DNA from: Medicago truncatula
Taxonomy: Eukaryota; Streptophyta; Magnoliopsida; Fabales; Fabaceae
DNA: 64,000 bases
Assembly: GCF_003473485.1 (NCBI RefSeq)
Contig: NC_053046.1
Location: 40,571,832-40,635,831, forward strand
Direction: 5' to 3'
This document shows positions 1 through 12,073 of the stretch, piece after piece (position 1 is the stretch's first letter; each line of letters begins with the position of its first letter). The notes below the pieces were generated by a model. The model had not been told where the DNA came from. It was given only the letters and a program-made list of their open reading frames with translations, and did no database searches. The position numbers were made by a program, and so were the translations under genes.

Positions 1-251
1 TATTGTATTAATATTGTATATATACTTCAAGTTCACGTTTCTTCATTACTAGCTTTTCTATTATTTTGTTGTGAAATCTATTTTCAGTTTTTCATATTAA
101 AGACTTTGTTGTGACTAATGAGAACTGAGAACTGAATTGAAACGTTTTCGTACATTCTATGTTCAAGAATCTTGGCATATCTGAAGCATAATATTTGCGT
201 CCTTGCAAGATATGTATTGTAAAAATGAGGTGACATTCATTTCTTGTTCAG

Positions 252-3200
252 GATGAAATTCATGAAAGGGACCGATATTCAGACTTCATGTTGGCAATAA
301 TGAGGTATAAATTTGAAAGGAATATCTCAGCTTTTACTTTCTACCCTGGTATAATTGTTAAATACAAATGTTTAAGTGCCCGTTGCATAAGCAAGCATAA
401 AATTGGGCTTTAGGTTAAGCTTGTCCAAAGATAATTTGCATCTGATAGCATAATTTTTAGGGTAAAGTTGGTCGTTCGTGATCGCAAGATTTAGTTTAAC
501 TCAAATGGCATGGCAATAGCTTTCTTTATTTTTACTTTTTGGATAGGCAAATGTTAGTTTCTAGGATTTAAACCCTCAACCACTTGTTTATAAGTTAAAA
601 CTCTTCAGGGTCTCTTAGCTTAGCAACTGAGCTACCTACATGGACACAATAGCTTACCTGTTATTTTTAATCCCCCCTCCAAAAGTTTTTTTTTTTCCTT
701 TTTTCTTTCTGTTGTGAGATCATTCGTCTTTAAGGCGTTTGTCTGGTTTTCTGACTAATATTTCTGATTTTTGACAACTTATCTGCAGAGACATGCTCCC
801 TTTATATCCTCATCTACGTCTGGTCAGTTCTAAGTATTACAATTATATTTTTATATCTCTATTTCTCTTTCATTCTCCCAAGTTCTTTTTCAAATCATAT
901 ACATATTATTTCCCATTTCAGCTTATATTTTAACCTTATCTGTTTTCTGGTGTGTTCTAATGTTAGGTATTAATGAGTGCTACCATTGATACTGCGAGAT
1001 TTTCTCAATATTTTGGGGGATGCCCAGTTATCCAAGTTCCAGGGTTCACTTATCCGGTACTGATAGAGTAGATTGAGAATTGACCAATTCTTTTTCTTAT
1101 CACATGTTTATGTTTACTATATTGTCTATTTGCTATTTCTTTCTTCAGGTCAAAACATACTATTTGGAGGATGTACTTTCTGCGGTAAAATCAAGCAATG
1201 ATGATGGTTCCACATTTAGTATTCCAACAAACAATCACATGATAAGTGAAGAACATAAGCTTTCCTTTGATGAAGCTATTAATTTGGCTTGGTCTAATGA
1301 TGAGTGGGACCTACTGTCAGAATTAGTTTCTTCCGAAGAAACCCCAGAACTCTTCAATTATCAGCATTCTTTAACTGGCCTTACACCGTTGATGGTGTTT
1401 GCCGGAAAAGGTAGAATTGGTGAAATGTGCATGCTCTTATCTTTTGGTGCTGATTGCAATTTAAGGTCCAAAGACGGAACAACTGCACTAGAGATTGCTG
1501 AAAGGGAAAACCAACCAGAAGCTGCTGAAATAATAAAGAAACACATGGATGGTTCCAGCTCGACAGAAGAGCAGAGTATACTTAACAAATATCTTGAAAG
1601 AGTCCGACCCGAAATAGTTGATGTTGTTCTGATAGAGCAGCTGATAAGAAAAATATGTACTGATTCAAAAGATGGAGGCATCCTTGTTTTTTTTTCAGGA
1701 TGGGATGATATAAATAGAGCGCGCGAGAAGTTGCTAGCATCCTCTTTTTTTAATAATCCATCAAAATTTGTGGTCATATCTCTGCATTCAATGGTTCCAA
1801 CCTTGGAGCAAAAGAAGGTTTTTAAGCGTCCACCTCCTGGCTGCCGCAAAATTGTTCTCTCAACCAATCTCGCTGAAACAGCTGTCACCATTGATGATAT
1901 AGTGTACGTCATAGACACTGGGCGAATGAAGGAAAAGAGTTATGATCCTTATAATAATGTGTCAACTCTTCAATCATCTTGGATTTCAAAAGCGAGTGCG
2001 AAGCAACGAGAAGGGCGTGCTGGCCGTTGTCAACCTGGAATTTGTTATCATTTGTATTCAAAGCTTCGAGCAGCGTCATTGCCAGATTTTCAGACTCCAG
2101 AACTCAAGAGAATGCCTATTGAGGAGCTATGTCTGCAGGTATTCATCTTCTCAAATTGGTATCACAAAATCTTGGAGCTTATTAATATTATACTCCATGA
2201 TAAAAGTGAAATTTGTGAATATTAGAATCAGTTTTGAAAAGCTTTCAAACCAAATTAATTTTAAACTAGTTTTTTTTTTTTTGGTTTATTTAACTTGTTT
2301 CATCCTGTATCATTTTAAATTAGTTTTAAAAGTTGAGAAACACCCACTCAATGCAATTTCTAATTTAATCCAATAAAAAATTAGCAGGATATTGATATTT
2401 TTATTGGGTACAGGGAATATGTTCATGAATTGAATTTTTTTATATAAAAAAGACTAAAAAATTCGGCATTAATTTTGGTTCCTGCTCTTTCTCTTGTGAC
2501 AGGTAAAGATGCTTGATCCAAGCTGCAAAATAGAGGTGTTTCTTGCGAAGACATTAGACCCACCAGTTTCTGAGTCCATACGTAATGCAATTGTCGTCCT
2601 TCGTGACATTGGTGCATTATCAACTGATGAAACGCTTACTGACCTTGGAGAGAAGCTTGGTTCTCTACCTGTTCACCCATTGATAAGCAGGATGCTTTTT
2701 TTTGCTATCTTAATGAACTGCCTTGACCCAGCTTTAACCCTAGCATGCGCATCTGATTATAAAGATCCATTTACACTTCCAATGTTACCTGAAGACAAGA
2801 AGAGAGCCGCAGATGCCAAAACTGAACTTGCTTCTTTATATGGGGGTTGTGGTGATCAATTTGCCGTACTAGCTGCATTTGAATGTTGGAATAATTCAAA
2901 GAAAATGGGTCTAGAAGCTCGGTTTTGTTCCCAGTATTTTGTGTCTGGAGGCGCCATGAAGATGTTATCTGGCATGCGTAAGCAGCTCCAAAAGGAACTT
3001 ATCCGAATTGGATTTATTCTTTCTGATGTTTCAAGCTACAGCATGAATGCGCATGACCCTGGTGTGTTGCATGCGGTTTTGGTATCTGGTATGTATCCAA
3101 TGGTTGGGAGATTATGTTTTCCAAATAAAGGTGCAAAAAGGGCTATAATTGAAACTGCAAGTGGTGATAAAGTTCGCTTGCACAACCGTTCCACAAATTT

Positions 3201-4049
3201 TAAGTTGTCGTTCAAGAGAAATTTAGGCCACACTCTAGTTGTGTTTGATGAGGTTACTCGCGGTGATATGGGTGTTAACATAAAGAATTGCAGTCTTGTA
3301 GGACCACTTCCACTCTTGCTGCTTTCAACTGAGATTGCTGTTGCTCCAGGAGAACAGAATGATCATAAAAAGGAGGCGGAGGATGACGACGATGATGAAG
3401 GGAGTGGAGATGAAGCTGGAATTGATGATGGGATGGATTTGGATACTAAATCCATTGGAAACAATGAGGATAAGTTCATGTCCTCCCCCGATGATATGGT
3501 TAGAATAATCGTGGACCGTTGGCTTTATTTTGGTTCAACAGCAATTGATGTTTCTCTGTTATACTGCCTAAGAGAGCGATTGTCAGCGGCAATTTTATAC
3601 AAAGTAACAAACCTATTTTTACTTTAATTTTCTTCATGGTTTACATTTGTGCAAATACCATGTCATTCCTTTTCTTATAATATATCTCTACACATTTTCA
3701 GGTAACATATCCGAGCAATCCTCTTCCTCCCATCCTAGGGGCATCTATACATGCTATAGCTTGCATTCTATCTTGTGATGGGTGTTCTGGCATGTCAGTG
3801 GCCACTGATGGCGTGGACAATCTGACAACTATGGTAAATGCGACAAATCTAGGGAAGCCGCAGCCACAGCCGCAGCCACAGCCGCAGCCGCAGCCGCAGC
3901 CGCAGCCGCAGCCACAGCAACAGCCACAGCCACAGCCACAACGGTATGGTAATAGACCAAAAGGATCCTCTGCAGCGTTTATAAATCATGGTGGACACCA
4001 GAACCTTGGACCTTCTACAGCCAGCACATCTACTTCAAGGAACGTTTGA
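252..4049 (+). CDS. DEIH-box RNA helicase with internal ankyrin repeats (5' partial)
   Basis: ATP-dependent RNA helicase of the plant NIH/DExH2-DExH6 group. Visible exons are 252-304, 789-822, 967-1056, 1149-2138, 2503-3603 and 3702-4049; all junctions are GT..AG and the frame stays open for 871 residues to a TGA. The first visible residues are the DEIH box (motif II). MSATI (motif III) follows at about residue 32. An ankyrin stretch lies at about 135-193 ([14 protein letters not shown]..., [10 protein letters not shown]). The second RecA lobe carries [11 protein letters not shown] (motif V) and QREGRAGR (motif VI). A winged-helix/HA2-like region ([18 protein letters not shown]) and the OB-fold come next, then an acidic run and a proline-glutamine tail. 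The Walker A motif and N-terminus lie upstream of the window, and 1-251 is intron. Ankyrin repeats between the two RecA lobes are known in this plant group and in animal YTHDC2. The family call is firm; the exact orthologue is not. Confidence 0.93.
525..644 (-). repeat. tRNA-derived SINE remnant in helicase intron
   Basis: Read on the minus strand, the segment starts with a tRNA-like head (GTAGGTAGCTCAGTTG, A-box-like). A B-box-like GGTTTAAATCC follows, and the remnant ends near an AT-rich tail (the T-rich stretch 513-540 on the plus strand). It lies in the intron between the 252-304 and 789-822 exons. The SINE assignment rests on the internal promoter boxes; no clear target duplication was seen. 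Confidence 0.55.
3858..3941 (+). repeat. In-frame CCG/CAG/CCA repeat encoding (Pro-Gln)n
   Basis: The last coding exon of the helicase has 28 codons alternating Pro (CCG/CCA) and Gln (CAG/CAA), with one Gln-Gln interruption. It lies close to the C-terminus, outside the helicase domains. The near-pure six-base period suggests length polymorphism. Confidence 0.9.
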
Positions 4050-4593
4050 AATCCAAGTGGGATCAGTTCCGAATCTCTCCCCCATTTCACTTGATAATGG
4101 TTTAATGGGAGTTAAGATTATTTTTTGTTGTGTAGTTATTACTGTTAACCTTTTACTAGAAAATATGTTAGCATGTGTCACATTCAGTTTATATAGAATG
4201 TCAATCTTAAATATTATGCTGGCATGTGTTTAGTTGTGACAGTGAAAAATTAGACGGTGTTTAGCTTATATACACAATACGAATCTTAAAATTTCAGTTG
4301 CCCTTTCGGTATGTGTTTCAATTCACTTTTTGATCGATAAAAAAACAACTGGTTCAGAAAAAAAGAATTGTATAAAAGAAAATATTTTGGTTTTTATCAA
4401 GGACCACCTTCATAGATGGTACACAAAAGAGGATTGCAAGTGCAAGAGTCAATGATGAAATCAGAAATCTCCTTCCCCACTCAAATAAGGACATAACGAA
4501 ATTTTCTAAGACTCCAACATAGTAAAAGAAATTCTTAGAGCCAAAGTAAAAGCAACAAAAACAGAATCCAAAATCATTTACATAAACATGACT

Positions 4594-4763
4594 CTATTCA
4601 AGCTTCTTTCCTTTGATATTTCCCTTGGGGATTTTGCTAAGCAAACCAGAATCCACCTTCCTATACTGGTTTTGCATCTGATCAAGTACCTTGTACACGA
4701 AGTTATCAATCTGATCGTCATACCCTTCGTAGAGAACCGGGAGGTTATGTGCAGCAACAAAAC
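4594..4763 (-). pseudogene. Isolated 3' terminal exon of an unrecognised gene
   Basis: An open frame of 55 codons runs from a plausible acceptor (TCCTAAG just above 4763) to TAG at 4594-4596. It starts FVAAHNLPVLYEGYDDQ and ends with a basic tail (KGNIKGKKLE). The composition is protein-like, with mixed charge and a heptad-like helix (FVYKVLDQMQNQYRKV). I found no matching upstream exon in the next 3 kb on this strand, so this is probably a gene fragment, or a last exon behind a long intron. The family is not recognised. The last codons and following bases recur inverted at 5389-5420. Confidence 0.45.
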
Positions 4764-7700
4764 CTTAGGATATAACAAAATTCTAGCAATCAATTATCTG
4801 AACAAAAAACATCAACTAGAACCAAAACATCATCGTTGAACTTCTTAAAGACATTATATCATCCATTTGAATCATGGAAGAAAAAATAGATCTCACACAA
4901 ATATAATATACATCAACATTGACTAACATATTCTTTCCAAGATATGGTTCTTCATAAGTGTATTATAATATAGTGCTATACCACACACACAAACACATGT
5001 GTAACTCAACAAATTCAAAACAGGCAAATTATTATCACATTTTTGTAGATGCAAAAATTCACAAATGCATTGGTTGATAGAGTCCTAATCTAGTGAAAGA
5101 TAGATATGTCTTTTGACCAAATTAAGCAAGACTTAATTTAATAGAAAATCCTTAACTGCAATCAAATCAAAAGAATACTATCAAGATTTGATAATTGGCA
5201 CTGTCTTTAGAAGAGCCTTTTGGTAGCCTAAGCATTTTTTTTGACATATCCTACTCTGCGGACAGATTTATGCTAAATTACATATTAAAGCATGATCAAG
5301 CAACAATTTATATCTAGATACACATACCTAGAAGACAAATGGTTCAACCTAGTCAATAACATCATCAGCGATGGACCCAGAAATTTTGAGGAAGGAAGCT
5401 TGAATAGATTCATGTTTATGAGGAAATTTTGTTATCTTTCAGGTCCCCATTCTCATTTATCATATATGTTTTCATGATACAAACATTGTTGAAACTGGCC
5501 GGAAGGGCAATAACATGTGACTTCAGCTCTGGTTCTCCTGCTTTTCCTTCCAATTCGGTACTAACTCTCCGTCTCTACTTTTGATAACTTAGCTTCCTTT
5601 TTCAATAGCTATCATATCCAATTCTTCCATCCAAGACTTTTTAATCTATACGGGTTTCAATCAAAGGAATTAATGGATGAATAAAATCAATTGTTATATC
5701 ATTACTTTCAGCAAATATTGAATCTATTTTGTTATTGCAAGTTCAAATCTCATCCAATCAAAAGACCGCAATTGAAAAATATCTGATTAGTGCCTTAGAA
5801 AGTTGTTCATGAAATTTTGAATAACTAAATGGAGAAAGGATTGGATTGGTTGTTTTTGCAATCATATTCTCCTAATTATACTATGAGTGGAAATTTTGAA
5901 TAAAGAGAACATTGTAGAGATATAGTAAAGCTAAATATCTGCTAAGGTTAACTGGCTTATCAAGACAATGAATGAGTGAAGGTGATGGGATTCTTCTCAA
6001 GATGTGACGCGTGGGCAAGTGTATGTTACTAGGATAGTTGCAACCAATCTAACACTCAAACCACTTAAAGGACTTTAAATTTATTATCCATAATAATTTC
6101 TTTCTAGAAAGAATGATTATTAGTATTAGATAGATACAGAGCAATTCATTATTACTAATTTATGATATTTGGGTTTGGTCCAATAAATTTTAGTTTCATC
6201 CATGGTGCGTAATTGCTTGAATTGTTAAATAACATAGATTAAGTAATTGCAGCAAGAGTTCAATAGGTTTGGCCAAATATAGAAAACAAACAGATATAGG
6301 GGTGCTTGTGGGGAAGTTATTACTCCTTGAGTTCACCATGCTATGGAAGCTTAAAAGTGTGTGAGAAAATTCCAAAGGTGAGTATTGTTGATTGTTAATT
6401 GAATCATCATTTTATCTTTGTTAACGGTTAACATGTTGAATTGTTTCTAATGTGTTTCATCATATTGTTCAAGTAGGATTAGGATCATTGCCACTTCTCC
6501 TGTATAAGCTATTTTTGATTGCTCTCCTACATAACATAACCAGCGAATAACTTTGCTTGTCTGCAATCTGAATGTATCCTTTTCTATTTTCTATTAACAT
6601 AAGTGTCTTGTCTTCTGAATCTTCTAGCTTTACTTATAAAATGTTGAATACCATAAACATATGCAACTGTTTTGCTCTTTTGCATACCTTCTGAAAGTAG
6701 TTTAAGTTGAGACTTCATAAAAATATTGCATTGAGTTTTAGGGAAGAAAAATTCTAAAAATGTGAGTGTCCATACTCCTATATATATATATTAGGGGTAT
6801 CAACAAAATATACTATAAAATAAACCGGTTCAAGAGTGTTGAGTAGCATATCTCACATCCAAATCACAATGCCAGGAAACTTCAATATATATAAAAAACC
6901 GTTGATGTTGTCAGTAGTCTTGTTGTACTCAAAATTGTGTTGACTAGACCATGCAACATTTTGTAAAGATTTTGTATTCAATACAAGCGAAATAAGTCTA
7001 AGTTGTGATCCGGTTTCTTCGGAAGTCACCAAGAAGTAGATATGTCTGTTATAAGTGGGATAAGTTGTGCGTCAACAAAATTTTCAAATATGATCACACT
7101 TCCGTTTTGAATTCAAGTGTATGGACTAACCAAGTATTGGCTAATCAGAGAATTAGGTATTATACTGTCCAAAAGTTATGCAAGTGTTGCCAACCTTCGT
7201 CCTATAAAACACACATCTTCTTCGGCCAAGGAAAATGCATTGGCGTAGTTGCAAAATTCACATCATTAACCATCAGAAACACGATTGATATACAACTTTT
7301 AGATAGGCATTGCACAATATTTTGCGCTGCCACCTTATTCCAACAACTAATTACAAACCAAATTTTTGTATATTTGCTAGCGTAGCCCCAACTTGGGCTT
7401 TATGCCCCAAATGATATGGTTATATCATCCCTATTCTATTTTTTTTTTTATTCACAATTCACGACCAGTTGGTGGATCACCAAAACCCTTGTTGTCATCA
7501 ACAATTGTTGTCATTCCCTCTTTATTGTCATCAACATTAAAAAAAATCACAAGTTCAACCGGATTAATTATAGATGCTTAACAACAACAAAAACCCTTAA
7601 ATTAAATTAGAATCGGTATTCATAGTTGGTGGTCGAATCCGCTTAAACATCGACTGACTGTTGTGTTTGATTGACTTGACTGTATTCTTTCCGTGATTAT

Positions 7701-8340
7701 TTTGGCACATCTTGTGCTGCGACAATTGTGGTGTCAGTGTTAATATAATTCATTTTTGTTTCTTAAATAAAAAACTATTTATGTGGATCAATAATTAATT
7801 GTTATTCGAACTTAGCCATATTTAAGAAGATTTTTTATTTTTTTCAAATCATCCATACAAATCTTGCAAGTTAACCAAGTTGGCTCTGTTGCAATACATC
7901 TCGAAACCGAAACCATGTTAAGTTCTAAGTGTTCCTTATCTCGAAAAAACCAGACAAGCCTTTTACAAATTTTCATCAGGAACTCTATTCTCATCAACTT
8001 GAAGCCAGATTGAAAGAACAACTTGCTCATGACGAGGCAATAAAGAAAATTCCTATAAAAATCCTAGACAATTATATTTATTTTTGAACTCCAACTTCAT
8101 CAGGTAACCATCATTACAAAAAATGAAATATGTGCACAAGCAACCAAAAACAAATACAAAGTAGCAGCAAAAGCAAATGTCTTACAGTGGCCAAAAAAAT
8201 GCGCCCACAAAGATACAAAGAAAACCCCTCATACATACACAATAAACACCAAATGTGCTGCACAAAAAACCACCCATTACACAGCCTACAGTCAGCACAC
8301 TCAAACCTGCCAACACATCACAACATCCATAACACAGCCT
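4764..8340. other. AT-rich stretch without a supported gene
   Basis: No open frame here has convincing protein character. A 126-codon frame at 7005-7385 (+) shows no motif. The opposite strand over 7010-7260 reads with few stops (SLAEEDVCFIGRRLATL-like) and could be decayed coding DNA of unknown origin. A short TA run sits at 6780-6791. Nothing else recognisable was seen. Confidence 0.5.
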
Positions 8341-9610
8341 ACAATTAGCACCAACAGCAAAGCCACACAGCTTAGCCGAAGCTCCTCCACCCCTTTGTTC
8401 ACTTACCTCTTAAGGCAATCCTCCTGATCCCAACACCATTCATAATAAAGACAAGGAGACGTTTTAAGCCCGTGTAAATTCTAAATCCAAGAGAGGACTT
8501 TGACTTCCTCTACCAATTCGTCATCTAACTTTATTAAACACCTTATCATTCCGCACGCGCCACAAAACCTAGATAGCCGCATGCTAAATTAACCTAGAAA
8601 CCCTTTTGCAACGCCTTTCCTCTCGCTTCCCTCATCAAACACTCAAAATGAGAAAACAAATTATCAGGAATAATAAAATTAACACCCAACCAACTCATAA
8701 GCTTCCTCCACACATAGTACACCAACTCACAATGCAAGAAAATATGAGTTGATGTTTCCACCACTCCCTCACACCATACACAATCTGTTGAGACATTCAC
8801 AACTTCCTACCTTCCACCAAATCCACCACCTCCCTAACCTTACTTTCCTTATGAGTCGAGAGAGAATATAACCGGAGAAAAGGCTCCCTAAGGGATGCAC
8901 CGCCAGCCCAAGGATCCATACAAAAATTCGAAGTTCTTCCGTTTCCTATCCTTCAGACTATCTCACGACTAAACCAATTTTCTCCAACGACCCTATATCC
9001 TTCCACCACTTTGAGGCGCAATACGGAACCGCCCTCAAAGACTCTATTCCCATATTAATGATATTCACACCATATTTTGCTTCAAGAACCTCTTTCCAAA
9101 GTGCATTCTCACTTTGCAGCAATCTCCACCGCCATTTCACCAAAAGGCTCAAATTCACCAACCCCAAATCTCTCACCCCAAGACCTCTCTTATTGTGGAG
9201 AAGACACGCTGTTTTCCATCTCACCCGACACACTTTCCTTTCCCCCTTCACACGACCCCACAAAAAATTCCTTTGAATCGCCACCATCTTCCGAACCAAC
9301 TTTTTTGGCATCTTGGACAATAACAAATAGAAAATTGAGATGGAATTTAAAATGGAGTTTAAGAGCACAATATGTCCTCCAAGGCTAACACTGTTTGTTA
9401 CTTACCCAATTATTAAGCCTCTTCTCAATTTTCTCCAACGGTGGATCCCAAGTAAAAGAATTACCGGGGCTATAGCACCAACCGGTAACCCCAAGTATTT
9501 AAACTAGCCCACCTTTCTTGCAATTCAAAAAACTACAAGCCATCTTCATGAAACCATCATCCACATTCACACCTATCAAACTACTCTTAAAAACAAATTA
9601 ACCTTTAGAT
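8341..9610 (-). mobile_element. LINE (non-LTR retrotransposon) ORF2 3' remnant
   Basis: On the minus strand, decayed frames give the end of a plant LINE reverse transcriptase in order. The first block is VGVNVDDGFMKMACSFLNCK and then NSFTWDPPLEKIEKRLNNW (about 9590-9390). Next comes the thumb-like IQRNFLWGR...RGLGVRDLGLVNLSLLVKW (open 8958-9368). The zf-RVT segment follows, with CVWCEGVVETSTHIFLHCE (8594-8800), and a tail like that of legume LINEs is read at about 8550-8350. Stops and frameshifts separate the blocks. The endonuclease and catalytic RT motifs are absent, consistent with 5' truncation. Not functional. Confidence 0.88.
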
Positions 9611-10390
9611 TCGAAGCAAAATAAACCTTGGGTTAAAGGTTAATTTTTTTTTGTTGTTGTTAAGAGTAGTGTTGTGAATTCGACGAGAAATCACACCAAT
9701 TACAAACTTGACGTGTGGAGCAAGTGGACAACCAAAACAAAGTGTATGAAACAATTATAAACTCAAGCCAAAAGTAGAAAACAGTGAGAGAGAACACAAA
9801 AGAATGTTTTGACCTAGTTCGGTCCAAATTGACCTAGTCTGTGGGAGAGAGCAGCCATCCGTTTTACTATATAATTGGTAACGTCACAAAAGAGATATCA
9901 ATGGGTTACAAGAATAAGTCTACTGCCTAATTCTACCCAAAGTTCCAATCTCTTTCCGTAACCAAGAGACTCAATCCTAATAGTGTTTCCCAAGGTGAAT
10001 CAACCCTCAAACCTAGTGTTTGTTGCCAAAGAGACAAACTCTATACAAACCCTAGTTTTGTTGTTGCCTTTCTAAACCCTTGTTTCAGCCCCTCTATCTC
10101 AAGGTTTACACCGGTACAATGTTTATATTTATAGTAAAAGAATCCTCAATAAAACTGGAACAAATCTAGGCCCGAAAATACGTTTATGTTTTATTTTCTG
10201 CTGTCAAATCGGCCACCGTGCTCACCGAATCGGCCACCAATTTTCTGCTGTCAATTTTGAGGCACTTTTACAACAAATAGTTTGATAGATGTGAATGTGG
10301 ATGGTGGTTTCATGGAGATGACTTGTAATTTTTTGAATCGTAAGACCCGAAGCCATCTCAAAGCCTCTAAAAATCCCCTTCATTGTATTA
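9611..10390. other. Repetitive-looking stretch without a gene
   Basis: It includes a run with the look of dispersed plant repeats (a GACCTAGTTCGGTCC segment near 9812) and a repeated CGGCCACC motif near 10211 and 10229. No coding frame or definable transposon ends were found. Confidence 0.35.
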
Positions 10391-10399
10391 TAAATTCTA

Positions 10400-10572
10400 G
10401 GGTTAATGATGTTTTTCACCCCTGTAATATATGTCATCTCCGATTTTCGCCCTTATAAAATTTTCGGTTTGATTGGCACCCTCGTAAACGAGCTGAAATT
10501 CAAACCGAAAATTTTATAGGGGCGAAAACCGGAAATAACATATTTTACGAGGGTGAAAAACACTATTAACCC
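10400..10572. mobile_element. MULE-type MITE, 173 bp
   Basis: Terminal inverted repeats GGGTTAAT...ATTAACCC extend inward, with GTTTTTCACCC matching GGGTGAAAAAC. The perfect 9-bp target duplication TAAATTCTA flanks the element at 10391-10399 and 10573-10581. A 9-bp duplication is typical of Mutator-like elements. It has no coding capacity. Confidence 0.9.
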
Positions 10573-11041
10573 TAAATTCTACTATGGAGAGAAAAATCGA
10601 TCTGACTCACCGCACTCGAGGAAGGAAACTGACCCCAACACCCTGGTCTAAGCTGCAAAGAAAAAAGAAGAAAACTTAGCAAAAGGTTTCAAGTAAATAT
10701 GGAAATCACGAAGATAAAAGACGTTATCAACTTTCCAACAACAATGGAGATGCAAGGGATCCCGTTCTTAAGCTTCTTTCTGTTTTTAGAAAGTAGTAAG
10801 GTGGGCCAAGAATAAAGTGTAAAATTCAACTAACATTATATACTCTTTTCTTCTTTCAAAAATTATATATTCTTTCTTCTTTTAAAACAAAAATTATATA
10901 TTCTTTCCAAAAAAAAAAAAAAACTAACATTATATATATTAATATTACGAGGAGGACGCGATTTAGAACTCAAAATTTTGGCCCAACATAAAGAGATAGA
11001 AAAGTGAGTGAGGCAGTTTATTGCAAAAGATTAGGTCAAAA

Positions 11042-12073
11042 ATGGAGAAGGAGAAAGAGGTGATGGAGGATCGCCGACGACGCCCGGTTATGGTTGTGAA
11101 GGTAAGTCAAGAACATGTTTGTCATCTGCGTACTTTCTTTGATGTGGAGCAAATCATCGTTATGAACTGTTTTGAACCCCTTAGCGGTGTTAAGCGAATC
11201 GAACGCAACGATCAAGGTTTTACTTTCTATTTCAACAGTTTAGATCATGCTTCGTGTCTTGTGGAATATATAAGGGACATAGTTCCCTCTAAGATTCATT
11301 GTCATCAGATTCCTTCCGAGTGTAGTTACAATTTTTTTGTTGAAATCGTCCCCATTTGCTGCGGGGATTTGATTTTTCTGCCTCCTGATGTTGCTGCTTC
11401 GTTCGGTGCAAATATTGTCATATGCACTAGGGTTGCCAAAAAAATTACTACTTTGCTTGATCCATTTACCTTGACCGCTTTTTCCTTAAAGGCTGATCAC
11501 TACTGGAATGCACCTTTCACGCATTCATTCAATAGGACTCAGTTAGTCAAATATTTTGTTCTCAATATTGTCCTCCAAGAGGATGGGGAGGAGATTGCTG
11601 CTGATTCTTCTACTGCTGCTAAAAAATACCGTTTAGCTGATGCCGTGGTTGCTCGTGTGGAAAATTTTGGAAATAATGACACAACTTTTCAAATCAGGAC
11701 TCATCTTGGTCATATTTTAAAATCCGGTGACTATGCTCTTGGTTATGACTTGTCTGGAGGAGGAGCTAACACCAACATCATCAATGGCGGCTACTTGCCT
11801 GCTGCAATTTTGATTGCCAAGACTAATTGTGATGATGGATCAGTTGTTATTCCGGATAAGTGGCAATCTGATTATCAACTCTTCTTAGAAGATCTAAGAC
11901 AAGGCCCTCATCTCACCTTCAACGCAGCAGCAATGTACCGAAATCAACCCAACCACAACAAGACTAATCTCATCTCTGTCAAGGCCGCCAAAGAGGCCCA
12001 GGCCTCTGCAAGACCATCTTGTCCATTGGAGACGTTGCCGGATTATATAGTTACAAGCTTAAACAAAAGTTGA
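11042..12073 (+). CDS. NMD3-like protein lacking the N-terminal zinc domain
   Basis: An intronless 343-codon ORF; the start is the first ATG, at 11042, since the frame opens upstream without one. It matches the middle and C-terminal parts of the 60S export adaptor NMD3: a block like HVSHRRTFF (here HVCHLRTFF), then LLDPFTLTAF, QYW-like HYWNAPF, LVKYFVLNIVL, YRLADAVVARV, and FQIRTHLGHILKSGDYALGYDL. The leucine-rich C-terminus (PLETLPDYIVTSL) is where NMD3 carries its nuclear export signal. Full plant NMD3 is about 500 residues and begins with four CxxC motifs. These are missing and are replaced by a basic lead (MEKEKEVMEDRRRRP). Part of the usual insert before the C-terminus is also shorter. 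NMD3 normally binds pre-60S and exportin 1, but without the zinc domain the function here is uncertain. It could be a diverged duplicate, a retrocopy or an intact-looking pseudogene. Confidence 0.82.
   Translation: MEKEKEVMEDRRRRPVMVVKVSQEHVCHLRTFFDVEQIIVMNCFEPLSGVKRIERNDQGFTFYFNSLDHASCLVEYIRDIVPSKIHCHQIPSECSYNFFVEIVPICCGDLIFLPPDVAASFGANIVICTRVAKKITTLLDPFTLTAFSLKADHYWNAPFTHSFNRTQLVKYFVLNIVLQEDGEEIAADSSTAAKKYRLADAVVARVENFGNNDTTFQIRTHLGHILKSGDYALGYDLSGGGANTNIINGGYLPAAILIAKTNCDDGSVVIPDKWQSDYQLFLEDLRQGPHLTFNAAAMYRNQPNHNKTNLISVKAAKEAQASARPSCPLETLPDYIVTSLNKS

Noticed and set aside
1361..1918. 185-codon minus-strand frame
   Set aside because: It lies wholly antisense to the helicase exon 1149-2138, which has clear conserved motifs; a shadow frame.
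7005..7385. 126-codon plus-strand frame
   Set aside because: No motif, no splice context and biased Cys/Tyr content from AT-rich DNA; the opposite strand looks slightly more coding-like, but with stops.
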